A stretch of 64,000 nt of DNA from Puffinus mauretanicus. Taxonomy: Eukaryota > Chordata > Aves > Procellariiformes > Procellariidae. The notes beneath the pieces are model-generated. The model did not search any database and was not told where the DNA came from. It saw nothing but the letters and a program-made list of their open reading frames with translations. Shown one piece after another: positions 46,703 through 59,284 of this stretch. Numbering within the stretch: the first letter of the stretch is position 1; every line of letters begins with the position of its first letter. The stretch spans positions 4,729,001 through 4,793,000 of the forward strand of contig JAJKFH010000102.1 in assembly GCA_023333565.1 (NCBI GenBank), written 5' to 3'. The translations under genes and the position numbers were made by a program.

Positions 46703-49700
46703 GATAAATTTTTAGTATAAAACATAAATTTTTAAATAGGGAAATAAAAATTAGATTGGGGCACATCAACTGGTGCTGGAAAAAAAATCACTTAAGTGTT
46801 AAGGGGAACTTGGTTTTAGTTAGTCATATGTTTTCGGTGTTTGACTTTCATGAATCTGTGAATGAGTGAATTTTAATAGGATAAACGTTCACAGGAAATA
46901 AATTTTGTATTTTCACACAGAGCTCTTCCAGAAATCACATCTTGAGTTTGCATGCATATTCTATGTATTGGCAGCATGTAAACAGAGTAAAAATCAGTGG
47001 CCAGGTAGTTTTTTCTGACAAATAACCAGTAAAACACATCTTGAATTTTGGCTGTCAAATAAACATAATCACTTACTTGTAAATGATCCACAATTAAAAA
47101 CTATAAAAGTGAGAGAGATTATAATTAATAAAGTCTGAAAGGGGCAATTTATTTAATGATCAGGAAGAAGCCAGATTAACAGATAAAATGGTTCATTCTG
47201 CTGTAGAGTATCAATCTAGTATTTGAGAGTGATTATTTTCTTTTGGAAAGCTAATATTGATTGAATAGTGAGGACCAACAAAAAATGGTGACAAAAATAG
47301 GATCTAAAGAATGAGGGAAAGGGAATGAGCAAAGCTGGTCAAAAACACTGATAGGAGAAGGAGCTTATAGAGTGTCTCAAACCTAATAAAGTGCTTTTTG
47401 CTGTAAGTATTCATGCTAATTTACTAGCAGTGTGTGTTTAACTAGCAATTAATCTGCAGTATTCAGAATTGTTTGTGCCTCCTGTTTTCCATAACTGCTT
47501 ATCCATAATTGAGTCAGGTTTGCAGAACTGATTTCATAAAGATGGCAGCTGGCAAAGACCGAACCTGCAATGTAAACAGCCCCTGACTTATGGATGTGAA
47601 GTTACTGCTTTGCTTATTTGCAGATCTCTGCAAGATATGAACTTCTCATGCCTTCTTACAAATATTTTATGCTGCTGGATATATTGAGCTCCTTTCTGCA
47701 TAGGCTATCCGTGCTGCAGTATTGCATACTGTGATGAGTAACAGCAAATAGCCATACAGTTTTCAGTTGTAACTATCCCAACGATATAGCAGATTTCCTT
47801 ATATTCAGGTTACCTTGAATGTGCAGCACTTTTTTCTAATTCAATTTTTTGCTGGTCATCAAAATAGTAAATGTCTATGTATTGGACATAGTAAATCAAC
47901 ATCTAGAGAATTAAGTCAAATTTTGAATGAAATTTGTGCAGTATCTCACAGCAGCAAAGCATATAACTAGGGAATATTACAAAAATTCTGTTGTTCAACA
48001 ATGACTACAAACATGGCAGGCTTCATTCAATGTCCAAGTCTTGTCTACTGAATCAGTGTTGTATAAAATTTGACTCTTGGAAAAAACCTCTTAATGATGA
48101 AGTTGTGTCCCCAGCCAAACTGAAAAATAGTCAGGTATCAGTACCATGTTCCCTTGATTGTGGGGTTTTTTTGTTGTTTTGTTTTTAAGAATGTCAGAAC
48201 CATTGCTTGAAACTAGGTGATTTTTGCTCAGGCCAGTTTCAGAGATGCCTCATGTTGTGGACTGTCATGTCTTCCCAAGATGTGTGAGATAGCAGTATAG
48301 TTATTAGTTTGTACCATTACATCCTTGAATTCAGCAGTTCTACATGTGATGATGATGGGTCTGGAACCTTTTTTAATGAAAGAGATTAGTCACAGTCTCT
48401 TACCTTGTTACAAGGAATTGGACAAAGCTTTAGAGAACTTACCTGTACTTGGCAACAGCTTTGCAGCTACCATTTGGACATGGCTGCAGTTTACAATCAT
48501 TACTTTCTCTCAAAGTTGGCACAGCATTGCTTTCATGAAATGAAGGCAGCTTCTGGGACTCTAAATCAAGCTGAGACTTTTATTATATCTGTATCCTTAG
48601 GTGTTTGCAAATCCTCAGTAATTTTGACGTAGGTTTCAAAAAAGAAAATCTTTCTTTACCTTGTTCTTCTACAACATAAGATGTCAGCATCTGATAGCTC
48701 TTAACAGCATAAGCAAAAGCCAATCTGGCTGTGCAGTCTGTTGGAGTAGGCGTTTATTGCGTTGAGATGGCCCTCCAAGAGGAAATCTAGTGGTTTTGTC
48801 TCTAAACCAAAGCTTTCATGCAGAAAGCTTGATGCCATGCCTGTGGATCTGTAGCTATTTTCAGATACTCTGTATCTGAAAGCAAGACTGTATTTGATAT
48901 ATGTGGTTACCTGTGTTTAGCTAGAGTATTTTATAAGGCTGTCTCTGTACAGTGGGAATCACTATATAGGACAATGTGGTTTGTTGGGGGAGTTGTTTTT
49001 CTTCTCTGTTATACAATTCAAATTGTTACTGCTCTGCCTAAGGGGATATGTGGGGTTTTTTTTATTTTTTTCCCCCATCACAAATATGGCCTCTTTTCTA
49101 GACTTGATCTGCAGGTAGTTTGGTTTTTATTAATTTGTACTTAAGTTATACGCTGCTATCCTTCAGCCACACCTTCTGTGATAGACCTTTCCAAAGGAGC
49201 ATCTTGGTTGCACCCACCGCTGGCTTCTCTTAGGATGGCTTCAGAATGTCTTTGTCTTGTTCATACTGAACACCCCTGGAGTTGTCAGGCATCACACTTT
49301 ATGGATAAGCCTTTGCATCAATCACCAGCAAGTCCCTTCTAGCTTTTCCCTGGTTTGCTCGCAATGTTCCCAGCCCTATAATGATAGTCATATGTAAGAG
49401 GGAGAGACCTACTGCCTTTTGCTGTCCATTGTCATCCTCCTGCACCAACACGTTGCAATGTTTTGTGGCTATCAAGATTTCAGGGCAAGAGAAAAACAAT
49501 GAGAAACTTCATGCTGGACAGAACCAGGGAATATAAGACCATAATTGCATGAGAAAACAGCACTATGTTTTTCTGAGTCTATAATCCTGCAGTTGGTGTG
49601 CACAGCTGTATTTCAGCTGCTTTCTAATACTTGGAGAGCATAGCTAGCTAACTGGAGTCTGCCACCAGCAAACTGACACTACTGTGCTTTGACAGGTTTT

Positions 49701-50367
49701 TTTGGCATATATTTGCAGCATCTTTGAGACCATGAAATCAGCTAGAATGTGGGTTGTCAATGATAGATTTTCCATTTTGGGGTGTGGGATCTGTATTACA
49801 AACTGAAAAGTCCTGGAGAAGCAGCACAAATGTTTCTGGACTGCATCAGACTCTGGAAGCTATCCATGTGTGATTCTTAATACTTTATGGCATAATAGTT
49901 GAGTGCTGGTAGGTCTGCCAAGGTCACTGACTCACGGAGGTCTGTGAAGCTGTATCTCCTCTAGTCTCCGGGCTTGTTGCCATCCAAAACATCCTGGATA
50001 GCACTGTGTTCTAGATTCAGTATTTGCTGAAGCCATGGATGAGCATGCAATCCCAACTACTGCATGCAACATTAGGGTATTACCACCAGCAGCGGTAAGA
50101 GAGGGGTCAGAGAGACCAGATGTATCAATGATGGATGTATTCTGGGACAGTAGTGCCTGTCTCCTGTATCCCCTTCCTGCTTCTTTGCAGCCACAGGCAT
50201 AACCAGACATCAAGATGATTAACATGGATGCCTCAAAAGCTTATCACCTCCCCCTCCCCCAGTCCCCCCGCCTTTTTCCTTCATGTTTTCCAGAGTCTGT
50301 CCGTATCTTTTCTGACACACTAGTCCTCCTTTGTTTAGCTTTCCAATATAGCAGAGTTTTGGGTTTG

Positions 50368-50470
50368 TTGCCAATCAATGGCAATGATCAGTATCTGGTT
50401 AAAAAGGTTTGAAAACCTGCTCACCTGCAGGTGCTGGCTGCCTCTCACCTGTACCTAACTAGCCAATGGA
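50368..50470. promoter_or_regulatory. Cluster of E-box and NFI/CCAAT-like sites
   Basis: Within about 100 bases are TTGCCAATCAATGGCAA (50368-50384, a 6-bp-arm palindrome of NFI/CCAAT style), CACCTGCAGGTG (50422-50433, a perfect palindrome made of two overlapping E-boxes), a third CACCTG at 50446-50451 and CCAAT at 50463-50467. CACCTG is the preferred word of ZEB/SNAI and several bHLH factors. Regulatory use is inferred from clustering only. Confidence 0.3.
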
Positions 50471-52883
50471 AACACATCACCCAACAGCCTACCTAGATGT
50501 CCTGGGTTAGTGTTCTGCGCCCAAGAGTCAGAGTTCACCAGAGGACGTCCTGTTCCGGAGTTCCCCACTATGTTGCATGTGCAGGTGCAGACAAACACCG
50601 TTGCTCTAATAGGAGGAAGTTTGCCGGCAAGATTATGCGTGCTTCAGGACCAGCTCCACTGGCACACTTAAAACAGAAGAGAGGGCATGTATCTATAGGT
50701 ACAGGATTCAGATTCTATAAGTATAAAATATGCCTCCTTTCTTTTCATTGCCCCTCTCACCTCTCTCTTGTTTGTTGAGGCCATTTGAAGTCTCTTAGAA
50801 GTCACTCAGATCAGAGACTCTAAGCACAAGCTCTTCAGGTAGAAGGAAAAACAAGAAGGTATTTGGTAGTCTGTTCTATGTCCTTATGTCTGTAGTAAAC
50901 AAAAATGAAAGTCGTCAAGTATTTTTACTCTTCTAAACCATGAGTCAGGACTGCTGGCTTCATGCATCTTCACATTAGAAGATGTCTGTATAAGCAAGTA
51001 CAACGAAGAATCCTTTTATAAAATATGGAGGGGGGAAGAAAAAGGTGTGTGTGTGGGAAACAAAACAAAAAACCAAGCTGCATTTCTGTATGACCCTAAG
51101 TTGTTTCATGAATTCCTGTGGCTGGGCTGCATCACCCCCCTTCCTACCAGGTCAGATGTATTAGGCTATGGGGCATCTGCTGCTGTTCTTAATGTCCTTC
51201 TGAACTATGCCTGACATGCATGATGCTCGGTGAGACTTCTCATAAAGCTGCTTGGCGATTCAATGGGTTGCCTCTCTTGTGCTTTCAGCTGAAGTAAACA
51301 TGTACCACAAGATGCTCTCTTTTGCCTTGAGGAAAGTATTGGATTTGGTGGCTGTAAGGAGGCCTGGATGTTCCAAAGGCAATGTGCCCTCTCCTGGGTG
51401 GTAGCAGGAGATCTTGTTCTCTGGTTCTCTCCCCTCTGTCTGCTGTTTGGTAACACTCTTAGGATTGTTATCATTATTACTTTTTTTTTTATGGTCTGTC
51501 TTCAGCAGCCAAGAAGCAGTTGTATAGGGAAACTTGAGCTATTCTCTCAAAAAAAGAAGAGATGTGCCTGCAGTGGGAAAACTGATCTGAGAGAGTTCTT
51601 GGAGAGCTCGCATTGCTGGTATCCCTGCTCTACTATGGATGGGTAGGGCTTGCTCTCCAAGAGCTCAGAGGTTAGTATACTTTATTAGTACTAATCACAT
51701 CAAAAGATATTTTTAAAGACCTACTAAAAAAATTCTTCTGTCATGGGAAGAAGTCGGGCCTGCAGTATTTCACTTAGTTGTTAGCCAGAAAATTTACTCT
51801 GAGTATGGAAGAGACAAGGCAATAAGGTATAAAAAAAAAAAGAGCGAGAAGGAAAGGAAGGGAAGGTCAAGTAATAATAAATACTCAATATCCAGTGTGG
51901 GTTGTGAACAAACATTACCTTTTTAAGCTTTTAACTGACTTATGCCAAAAACATCTGTATTTTAAAAGAAATTATGTGGAAGTGTGGTGTTTTGTTTCAA
52001 CATTTTGCTTGGAGTCCTTTCTGGGCTTTTAAAATATATTTATCTTAAATGACAAGGTTTTCCAAAATAGAAATATGTAAGTTTGTCTTCCCGTAGCAAG
52101 AAGTTAAGGAAAAGGCAAGTGTTAGCAGTAGTCAAATGACACAATACTGGTATCTTGGGACTAATATCTGCTTTCCAGAATTTTGAAACCAAGCCCGATG
52201 TTGCATGTTTCTACAGCCAAAATACGCTCGCCTTTTGTTTCTGTGCAGTCTCTGTGAATTCAGGAAGGTTGCTCAGATGTAACTGTTAGTAGAGCATTGT
52301 CAAGCTTGTGGATTTTATCTGCCTTAAAGGATACAAGAAAGTGAAACTCAGGGACAAGGAGAAAATTAAAAGTAAGATTTTTGTTTCACAACCCAGACCT
52401 GGAGGCTGAATCCTAGAAAGCTTAAACTCTAAGAAAGGGGTGTGTCTGTGTGTACATGAGTATATATCCACATGTAGTTTGGTTTCAGATGTGGAACCCT
52501 TGCTGTTGGAAATGATTGACTCGTATGTTTAAAATGGCTAGAGCCTTTGGTGTTGAATGAGACATTCCAGAAAAATGAATTTTAATTCCAAGTTTTCAGT
52601 TGGCTTTTTTTTTATAATTGCCTTTGGCTTTTGTTTTTTATAATGAACTACAAAATACTTCTAATTGCCTGTGAGCAAGATGTATTGAAATGGTGCAGTG
52701 GACCACTACATAAGGAATGACAGTGGATGAGAATACACAACAAAATGTAGAAAGGCACCACAGATGAAAAGCCAGTGTTGAGAAGGGCATGAAATATTTG
52801 TGCAGATGTTTGCAAAGTCCATATCCAGTTGTGCTTCTGTCGGACCGGGTTTAAACTCCTCTTTATTTTCTCCCCACTTGCAG

Positions 52884-52962
52884 GTATTCTGGACAGGCCT
52901 GCGCCTGCACTGGTTGTTATTGCAGTGCTCAGATCTCTGCTGTGCATCTTCAGCACCTGGAA
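52884..52962 (+). other. Possible exon, strong acceptor only
   Basis: Preceded by a very good acceptor (about 20 pyrimidine-rich bases ending CACTTGCAG). The following 79 bases are GC-richer than the surroundings and end at a weak GTAAAA donor. One frame is hydrophobic and stops soon after. It may be a non-coding RNA exon or chance. Confidence 0.15.
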
Positions 52963-53169
52963 GTAAAAAGAAATTTACGTGCTGAAATGAAATTTTAGTT
53001 GTTCAAGTTGGGCCGAACATAATAACGCTTGAAGAGGATGGTTTGAAATGCAGAGTGCTGAAGTAGCTCCTGCCTTTCCAAATGTTAAAATTTTATCGGT
53101 TGGTACTGGCAGGCCAACTATAAGTAGTAGTAATAACGATCATTTTATTTATTGGGCACCCTTCCATCG

Positions 53170-53248
53170 TTAATGTCCTGTTAGATGGCTCACAAAAGAT
53201 ATAATCTGCTTTTAATGTCCTGCTAGGAGCCTCATAAAAGAAATAAAA
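53170..53248. repeat. Imperfect 42-bp tandem repeat
   Basis: Two diverged units beginning ttaatgtcctg at 53170 and 53212. Each has 'ctcacaaaag' or 'ctcataaaag' followed by an A-rich end. Confidence 0.6.
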
Positions 53249-55951
53249 TATAAAGGCAGTTATATGCTTAATGGTTTATGCTTTTTCTTTCATGTTGATG
53301 TAGAAGATTACAGTAAAAAGGCCAATTTTGCATCTTCATTGAAATTAATGGAGTTTCAATGACTTATCCTGGGTCTGAAACAGGTCCAAAATATGTTAAT
53401 GCTTGTTCTTTAGGTTCTGGCAGCTGATGCTGGAGCATTCCTGGTTGATTTGCAAGGTACCCCAACTGGATTAATTAGAAGAGAAAAATACTATTTCCCC
53501 CTCTAAATTCTGCTTACTACAAAACCCACTTGCTATAAAATGTCATGTTAGGGAGGCTCCTTTTCCCCATCTTCTGACTAAATTGCCGTTTCTTGTGCTC
53601 ATTCTTTTCATCTTTTATGTTGTTCATTAAAAATGTTACATTTTATGCCCAGTATTGTTCACAGTCTATGAGGTTTTTATCACTTAGATAAAAGCAATCT
53701 ACTTGATGCACAGCTGGTCTCCAGAGTGATCTGATTGCTTTTGTGATAGGCCTTAGACACCTAATGCTGTGCAGAGCACTTCTATGCTTTTTTCAAATAA
53801 CTAAATTAAATTACTTGCAGATGAACTTGTTTTATAACAACGTATCTGAAAAAGATTCAGATTTATGGCCAGTCTCTGCCATGCTTTCTAACATTCAGTA
53901 GCATTGTGGTCTTTGAGTGCTCCCACTGATTTCTTGAGGAACAAGGTACAACCCAGCTTGAACATGACTTCCTTTTTCTCACTCTTCTGGTAGAGTGGGA
54001 GAAGGGAGGAAAGCATCTCACCTCTGGAGAGGAATCACAGCTGTAAATCTTAAGATTTACTCTCTATTAGTGTGGACTTAAATGCCTAATTATTTATGAA
54101 GTCTAAAAGTTGGTGTTGGGCCTCTGCACTGGCTGTTGGAGAGCCTGGCCCACATACTTCTGGGAATCCTGTTCTAAGGTCCCTGATGTTCTTCATGTCT
54201 CTCAGTCACTGGCCACTCCAGTCCCAGCTCAGGATTTCGGTGGGTAACAGGGCACCTCACTATTAGGCATCGGAGTACGATGCCTAAGTTTTCTTTAGCC
54301 CAGAAATGAGATTGGTGGCATCCTGCTTCTCTCCAGAGTGCTTCTGCTTTTACCATACATAATCTACTTGATCCAGAAACAAACAAAAAAATCTTGCTGT
54401 AAAAAGTTACTACTTTTGCCCCATGCCCCAACATATTTTCATATAGTCTCAGCTTATGATAAAGCAAACGGGAGTTTTATAAACAAACATCTTATATTGT
54501 TTAGTGCACATACTGAGAACACTTAACAGCTTTTCTTCTTTTTATTGAAGATTTTTTTTTTTAAAGCTTCCAACCTGCTTCCAGATGGTATCATACATGG
54601 GTGGTAAGTCAACTGGTACCAAATATACTTTCATCCACACTTCCCTAGAAATATATTACCTAGCTGGCTTTGGTCCCAAGATAATCAAATAGTTGCAAAT
54701 CCTAGGTTATTAGGCTTCAAATGCTGGATAAATTAGCCCTGGTCACTTTGTAGCCAAGGCAAAGTCATCAGACTTTTTGGTCATGGGAAATGTAAATCCC
54801 ATTTAGATTTGATTAACTTTTCAGAATTTTTAAACCTATTTACTCTAACAAGAAATGTGTCATCCTCTGTGGGCATGGAACTGTTTTACAGAGTCTTTTC
54901 TGTTGTTTCTTAAGCACTGTCTGGTTTTGTCCACACTTCATTAAAGGCATGTAGGGCTCAAGAGGATTAGGATGACTCAAACCCAGCATTTATACTCCCA
55001 GTGGAAATTAATCTCATGAAAAGAAAGCTGTGCAGGTTTTGTTCTTGCTTTATTTCTTAAACTGCCTGTAGCGCTGTCATAATTTCAGACAGTGTTTAAG
55101 GACCCCAAGCAAAGACCAGTATATTAAAATATTTGGTTATGGCTCTCCCTGATATAGTCTTATATCAGCCTAATTGCTGTATCTGTGGGCTTCCTAAATC
55201 TTCTCTACAGTAGCAATGCTTACTGCTCTAGATATTGCTGCAGGTGTACTGAATCTAAAAAGACTATGAAATTTTGCATTGCTACGCATGACACAAGATA
55301 AGTTAAGCTTCTTTTCCAAGCACAATGTGTATAGTCGGCTACCTCAAGCTCTAGTCATTCTCAGTGGTGAAAGATATTCTAGCACCAGACATTTGCACCC
55401 TCCTTCCAGCTGCTGTTGTGGTTCCCTCTTCCACTTTCTCTCTCCCCCAGCAAGAAATACTTAAAAGATATCAGTAGTTCTTTAATGACCTGCAATTTTT
55501 ATAAGTAGAAATGTTGCACCCAAAAAGTGAATTTTCATGACCTATCATGGCCTGTAATAAGAGAAGAGCCATTGCACTGTATCTTAAAACAAAGTAACCA
55601 TAAATATAGACTTAAAGGGGAGGCTGGGAATAAGGAGGAAGTATTACATGCAAGTTTTGGCACTTTTCTCGGAAGAAAATACGTCCAGAAAACTGCAGAG
55701 CTTATATTCCATTAGTCAGCAGTAGGCAGTCCTCAGATTTGTAGTGTTATGAATGTGAGGTCCCAGCTCGACCTATCAGTGGAGTATGCTTGTCATGTAC
55801 AGATACATGATCAGCAATGGTCTAGGCTAACGTGTTTTAGTTCACACTGGAGTGGTCTGTGCTCGTGTGGAGGCGAGTAGCAGTAGCACTGCTCTGGAGC
55901 AGGTAACTTGTTGAGACTTGGTAGCTCATCATCTGTTTTTATGCCTTGCAG

Positions 55952-56043
55952 AATTCTTCATCTCTAATTTTCATGAAGCTGAAATAAGATTCTTCTGCTC
56001 TAATCAAAAGAAAATGTCTGACAATTCCCTGTGTAATCATACT
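55952..56043 (+). other. Possible small exon bounded by acceptor and donor
   Basis: A CTTGCAG acceptor after a T-rich tract precedes 92 bases, followed by a GTGAGT donor. An ATG at 56014 with AAA before it would open a 10-codon start continuing past the donor. No homology is recognised, and splice-like pairs arise by chance, so this is only a candidate. Confidence 0.2.
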
Positions 56044-59000
56044 GTGAGTAATTGTTCTTTACTTTATTTTCTTTTGTTCTTTGCTTCATTTCGGTATTCT
56101 CCACTATCTGTGTTATACAGCACTGTACAAAGTAGTAATCAAAGAAATGGAAATATATTCAACATTTGCACTTAGTTTTGTTTTCCAAATAAAAAATAAT
56201 TTCAGGCTGTACTTTGGTTGTACAAGTTCATATTCATCTTATTCCTGAGAATCTCCTTACCTGAAAGTTACCAGTACAGATTTTTGGGTTGGAATACTAG
56301 AGCATCTGGGAACAGGAACCTTCATTGTTTGAGTTCTGTAATGACATATTTTTACAAGCTTATAGAGAATAGATAAAGGCTGAGCTTAATAAATTTTGAG
56401 GTTAGACTTGAGACTCAGCTGACAGGATAGTAAAGCTGTGCAAACTTTTCTTGTAAAACTTCACCAGGCACTGGGAAGCATCCTGTCTGAGTGTGGAAGT
56501 GAAAATCTCATGGGTTTGACACCAAACAAATCTTTTATTTTTTGTGGATTTTTTTTTCTTCCTCAGCTGGAAATCATTAGGGCTATTATTATCCATGAGG
56601 CAGGACCTAGAGCAAGATGCTAGCATTTATAGTAAATTTTCTGGGTTTTTTAGTGCAAATCCTTCAATTTTAATAAACCTGCTCCTTGCACTTTTCTTAT
56701 CACATATATGTACACATACACATCTTCCTTATCTTAGAAGAGGACTTAAGGTCAATGTTCTTTTTTTCAAATGCCTTTATGGTAGCTGCTTTCCACCACT
56801 GCCCCAGACACCACCATACAGGAAATGTTTCATAATTCATTCAGTATATATGTGAATTTTTCTGCAGTTTCTCACGCTGCTTCTTTTTTGCTTGTTTTGT
56901 TTTTTAAAATAAATCTCTCTTGGTAGAAGTTGTAAGTAGAAGTCAGAACAGTGCCCTGGTCTGTGGGGAACCTGGTAGGGAAGGGTGGTGTGCAAGTCCG
57001 TTCTACCTCATGCCCCCCATTTAAAAAACACTTATGGGGGGGAGGGGGAGGAAAACAAAACACCCCACACCTAAAAATGCTTGCATTCAGTAGCATTTTC
57101 ATTAAGGACAGTTAACAGCTCTATAACTGTTCAGCTGTTGCCAATAGCATTTTCATATTGCACCTTCTGGGGGTTACTATCTTGCTATTTAAAAATAAAT
57201 AGACTGATATATAGGCAGACACACCAAAAAGAGGCAGTATTACTGACAACTCCACTATAACTTTCAGCCCGTTAACATAAAACTCGACCGCTAAATCTCT
57301 CAGGGTAAACTATGCAGAGATAGAAAAGCCCTAAGGTATTAAGAGTGATTTTGATATAAATTCCAATTTTATTTTATGACCATTTTACAGCTGCTTCTAG
57401 ATATCTTCTCTCGTAAACTACAAGGTACAAGGCAAATGTTACCTTTTTTTTTTTTTTCTGCAGGGTTTCAGACAGTTGGTTTATTGTGACATGTTAGCAG
57501 CCTTTTCTCTGCATTGCACATTCATAAGAATGAATTTTAATGAGACTAAGCTAGCAGAAGACCTATAAAGAAGATGCGATTATGTTTTAAGTATTCATAA
57601 AAAAAGTTACATTAAATTTACACATTTTGATTTTGTCTGTGACAGTCAAGAGAAATAGACTGAGAGCATATGAGGCTGTGTAAATCCATGCAGTTGAAAT
57701 GACTTTATTGTATGAGCTGCATATCCAGAAAACATTTCTCCATGCAAATCGGAAAGCTTTTTGCTGGGGAAGGCCTGATGGGAAAAAAAAAAAAAAAAAA
57801 TATGCAGGAAGCCACTGGCCAGTGCCAAAGTACTAACTCCTGTTAGCATCACTGCTGAATGGCATCAGTCATGCACATATGGTTATAGGATAAAACCTTT
57901 ACTTGGTCACTGAACAAGAATAACAAATAAGAAAACAATAAGATGTTGGTGTCCTTATTTTAAACCCCAGAAGGAAATTTTAGCCCTGTAAAAGGAAGGC
58001 TGCTTGAGCAATGTATGGGGTGATGCCTGAAATTTGGGGCAGTTCCTACCACGAGTGGGATCTCCATCTGCAAACTGAGGTGATGCTTTGAAACATTAGC
58101 AATAGGCTGCAAGTTTAAAAATAAAAAAATAATCCATAACAATGATGAGTTTTAGTGATGGGAATAACAAATTTTATATGAATTATATATAATGAATGAG
58201 TAGTAATTTCTCCAAACTAGTATTTTATTCTTACAAACTAATGCTGCTAAAAATATTCCCCCTTGTTTTTCTCATTGGAAATGGTTAAAATTAAAGCTTG
58301 ATGGGACACTTTGAGTATTGTGATGGAACTTAGTTTAAAAGTTTAAACTTTTTTGACTTGTATTACTAATAGTGCAATTCTAGGTTGCCTAGGTATCCTC
58401 TCTTGCACATCTTTTTACCGCAAAATTTGACAGTATTACCTGCTGCCTGTCAGAATAGGGAAAAAATATTATTGCATAAAGCAAATAATAAATAAAAATT
58501 TCTACTACTTATAAGGAAAAAAATTGTTCTTGCTCTACAAGAAATATTGTTGCTCTTGCTGTGAGGATGGTAATGCTACAAGATTTTTGATTATCATGAT
58601 GTAGTTCCACTAAGCACCAGAAGATAACTTTTCATCTTCAGATAAAGACATGGTTAATTGACCTCTTCATCACTCTATGCAAGCAGGTTAGTAAACATTA
58701 AAAATGATTTAATAAATGTTGTGTACAAGCTTTGTGAAAAACTTAGCAGCGTTCTTGGTTATTCTTAGATTCCAGGCTTATGGCCAGGACCCTTGGTGTG
58801 CAGAGGGAAAACAATTTTAATTGTACTAATGTAAGTCGGTAATGCCTGTCTAATAGCTCTCTTCTCCTGTCCTAGCTGATACCGTTCCCTCCCAGTATGT
58901 TTAAAATACCTGTGTGAGCTGAAATCTTCCCCTCTTCAACACCTCCCAAAGTGGTTTGATTCTTGTGCAGTTTTAGATGCTTTTTCCCCCCCCATATTTA

Positions 59001-59251
59001 TTTTGAAATTTGAAGTAATATATTGTTAAGAATATAAAAAGTAAACATTTCAGATTTTCTAATATTATTTTTCAGCTTTGCTCATCACAAGTATAAGATG
59101 AATAAACTTCTGATTTAAAAAAAAAAAATCAGCTGACTAAAAATGCATTGTTTGGGGAAATGAAGTCTTTGTTGAAAGTTTTGTTTGCCATTTGGGTACT
59201 GGCATTTGTGTCCTTGCTGGCCTGCCGTAGATAGTTTCTCAAATATATGCC

Positions 59252-59284
59252 ATGACTCTTCTGAAGAGTCATTTCACTGAAATG
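59252..59284. repeat. Two overlapping short palindromes
   Basis: ATGACTCTT / AAGAGTCAT (59252-59260 and 59264-59272, 3-base loop) overlaps CATTTCA / TGAAATG (59270-59276 and 59278-59284, 1-base centre). The first contains mirrored TGACTC words resembling AP-1 half sites. Confidence 0.7.

Noticed and set aside
49900..50230. GC-richer segment with a 97-codon minus-strand frame
   Set aside because: Considered as an old LTR or DNA transposon, but I found no terminal repeats, target duplication or recognisable protein motif.
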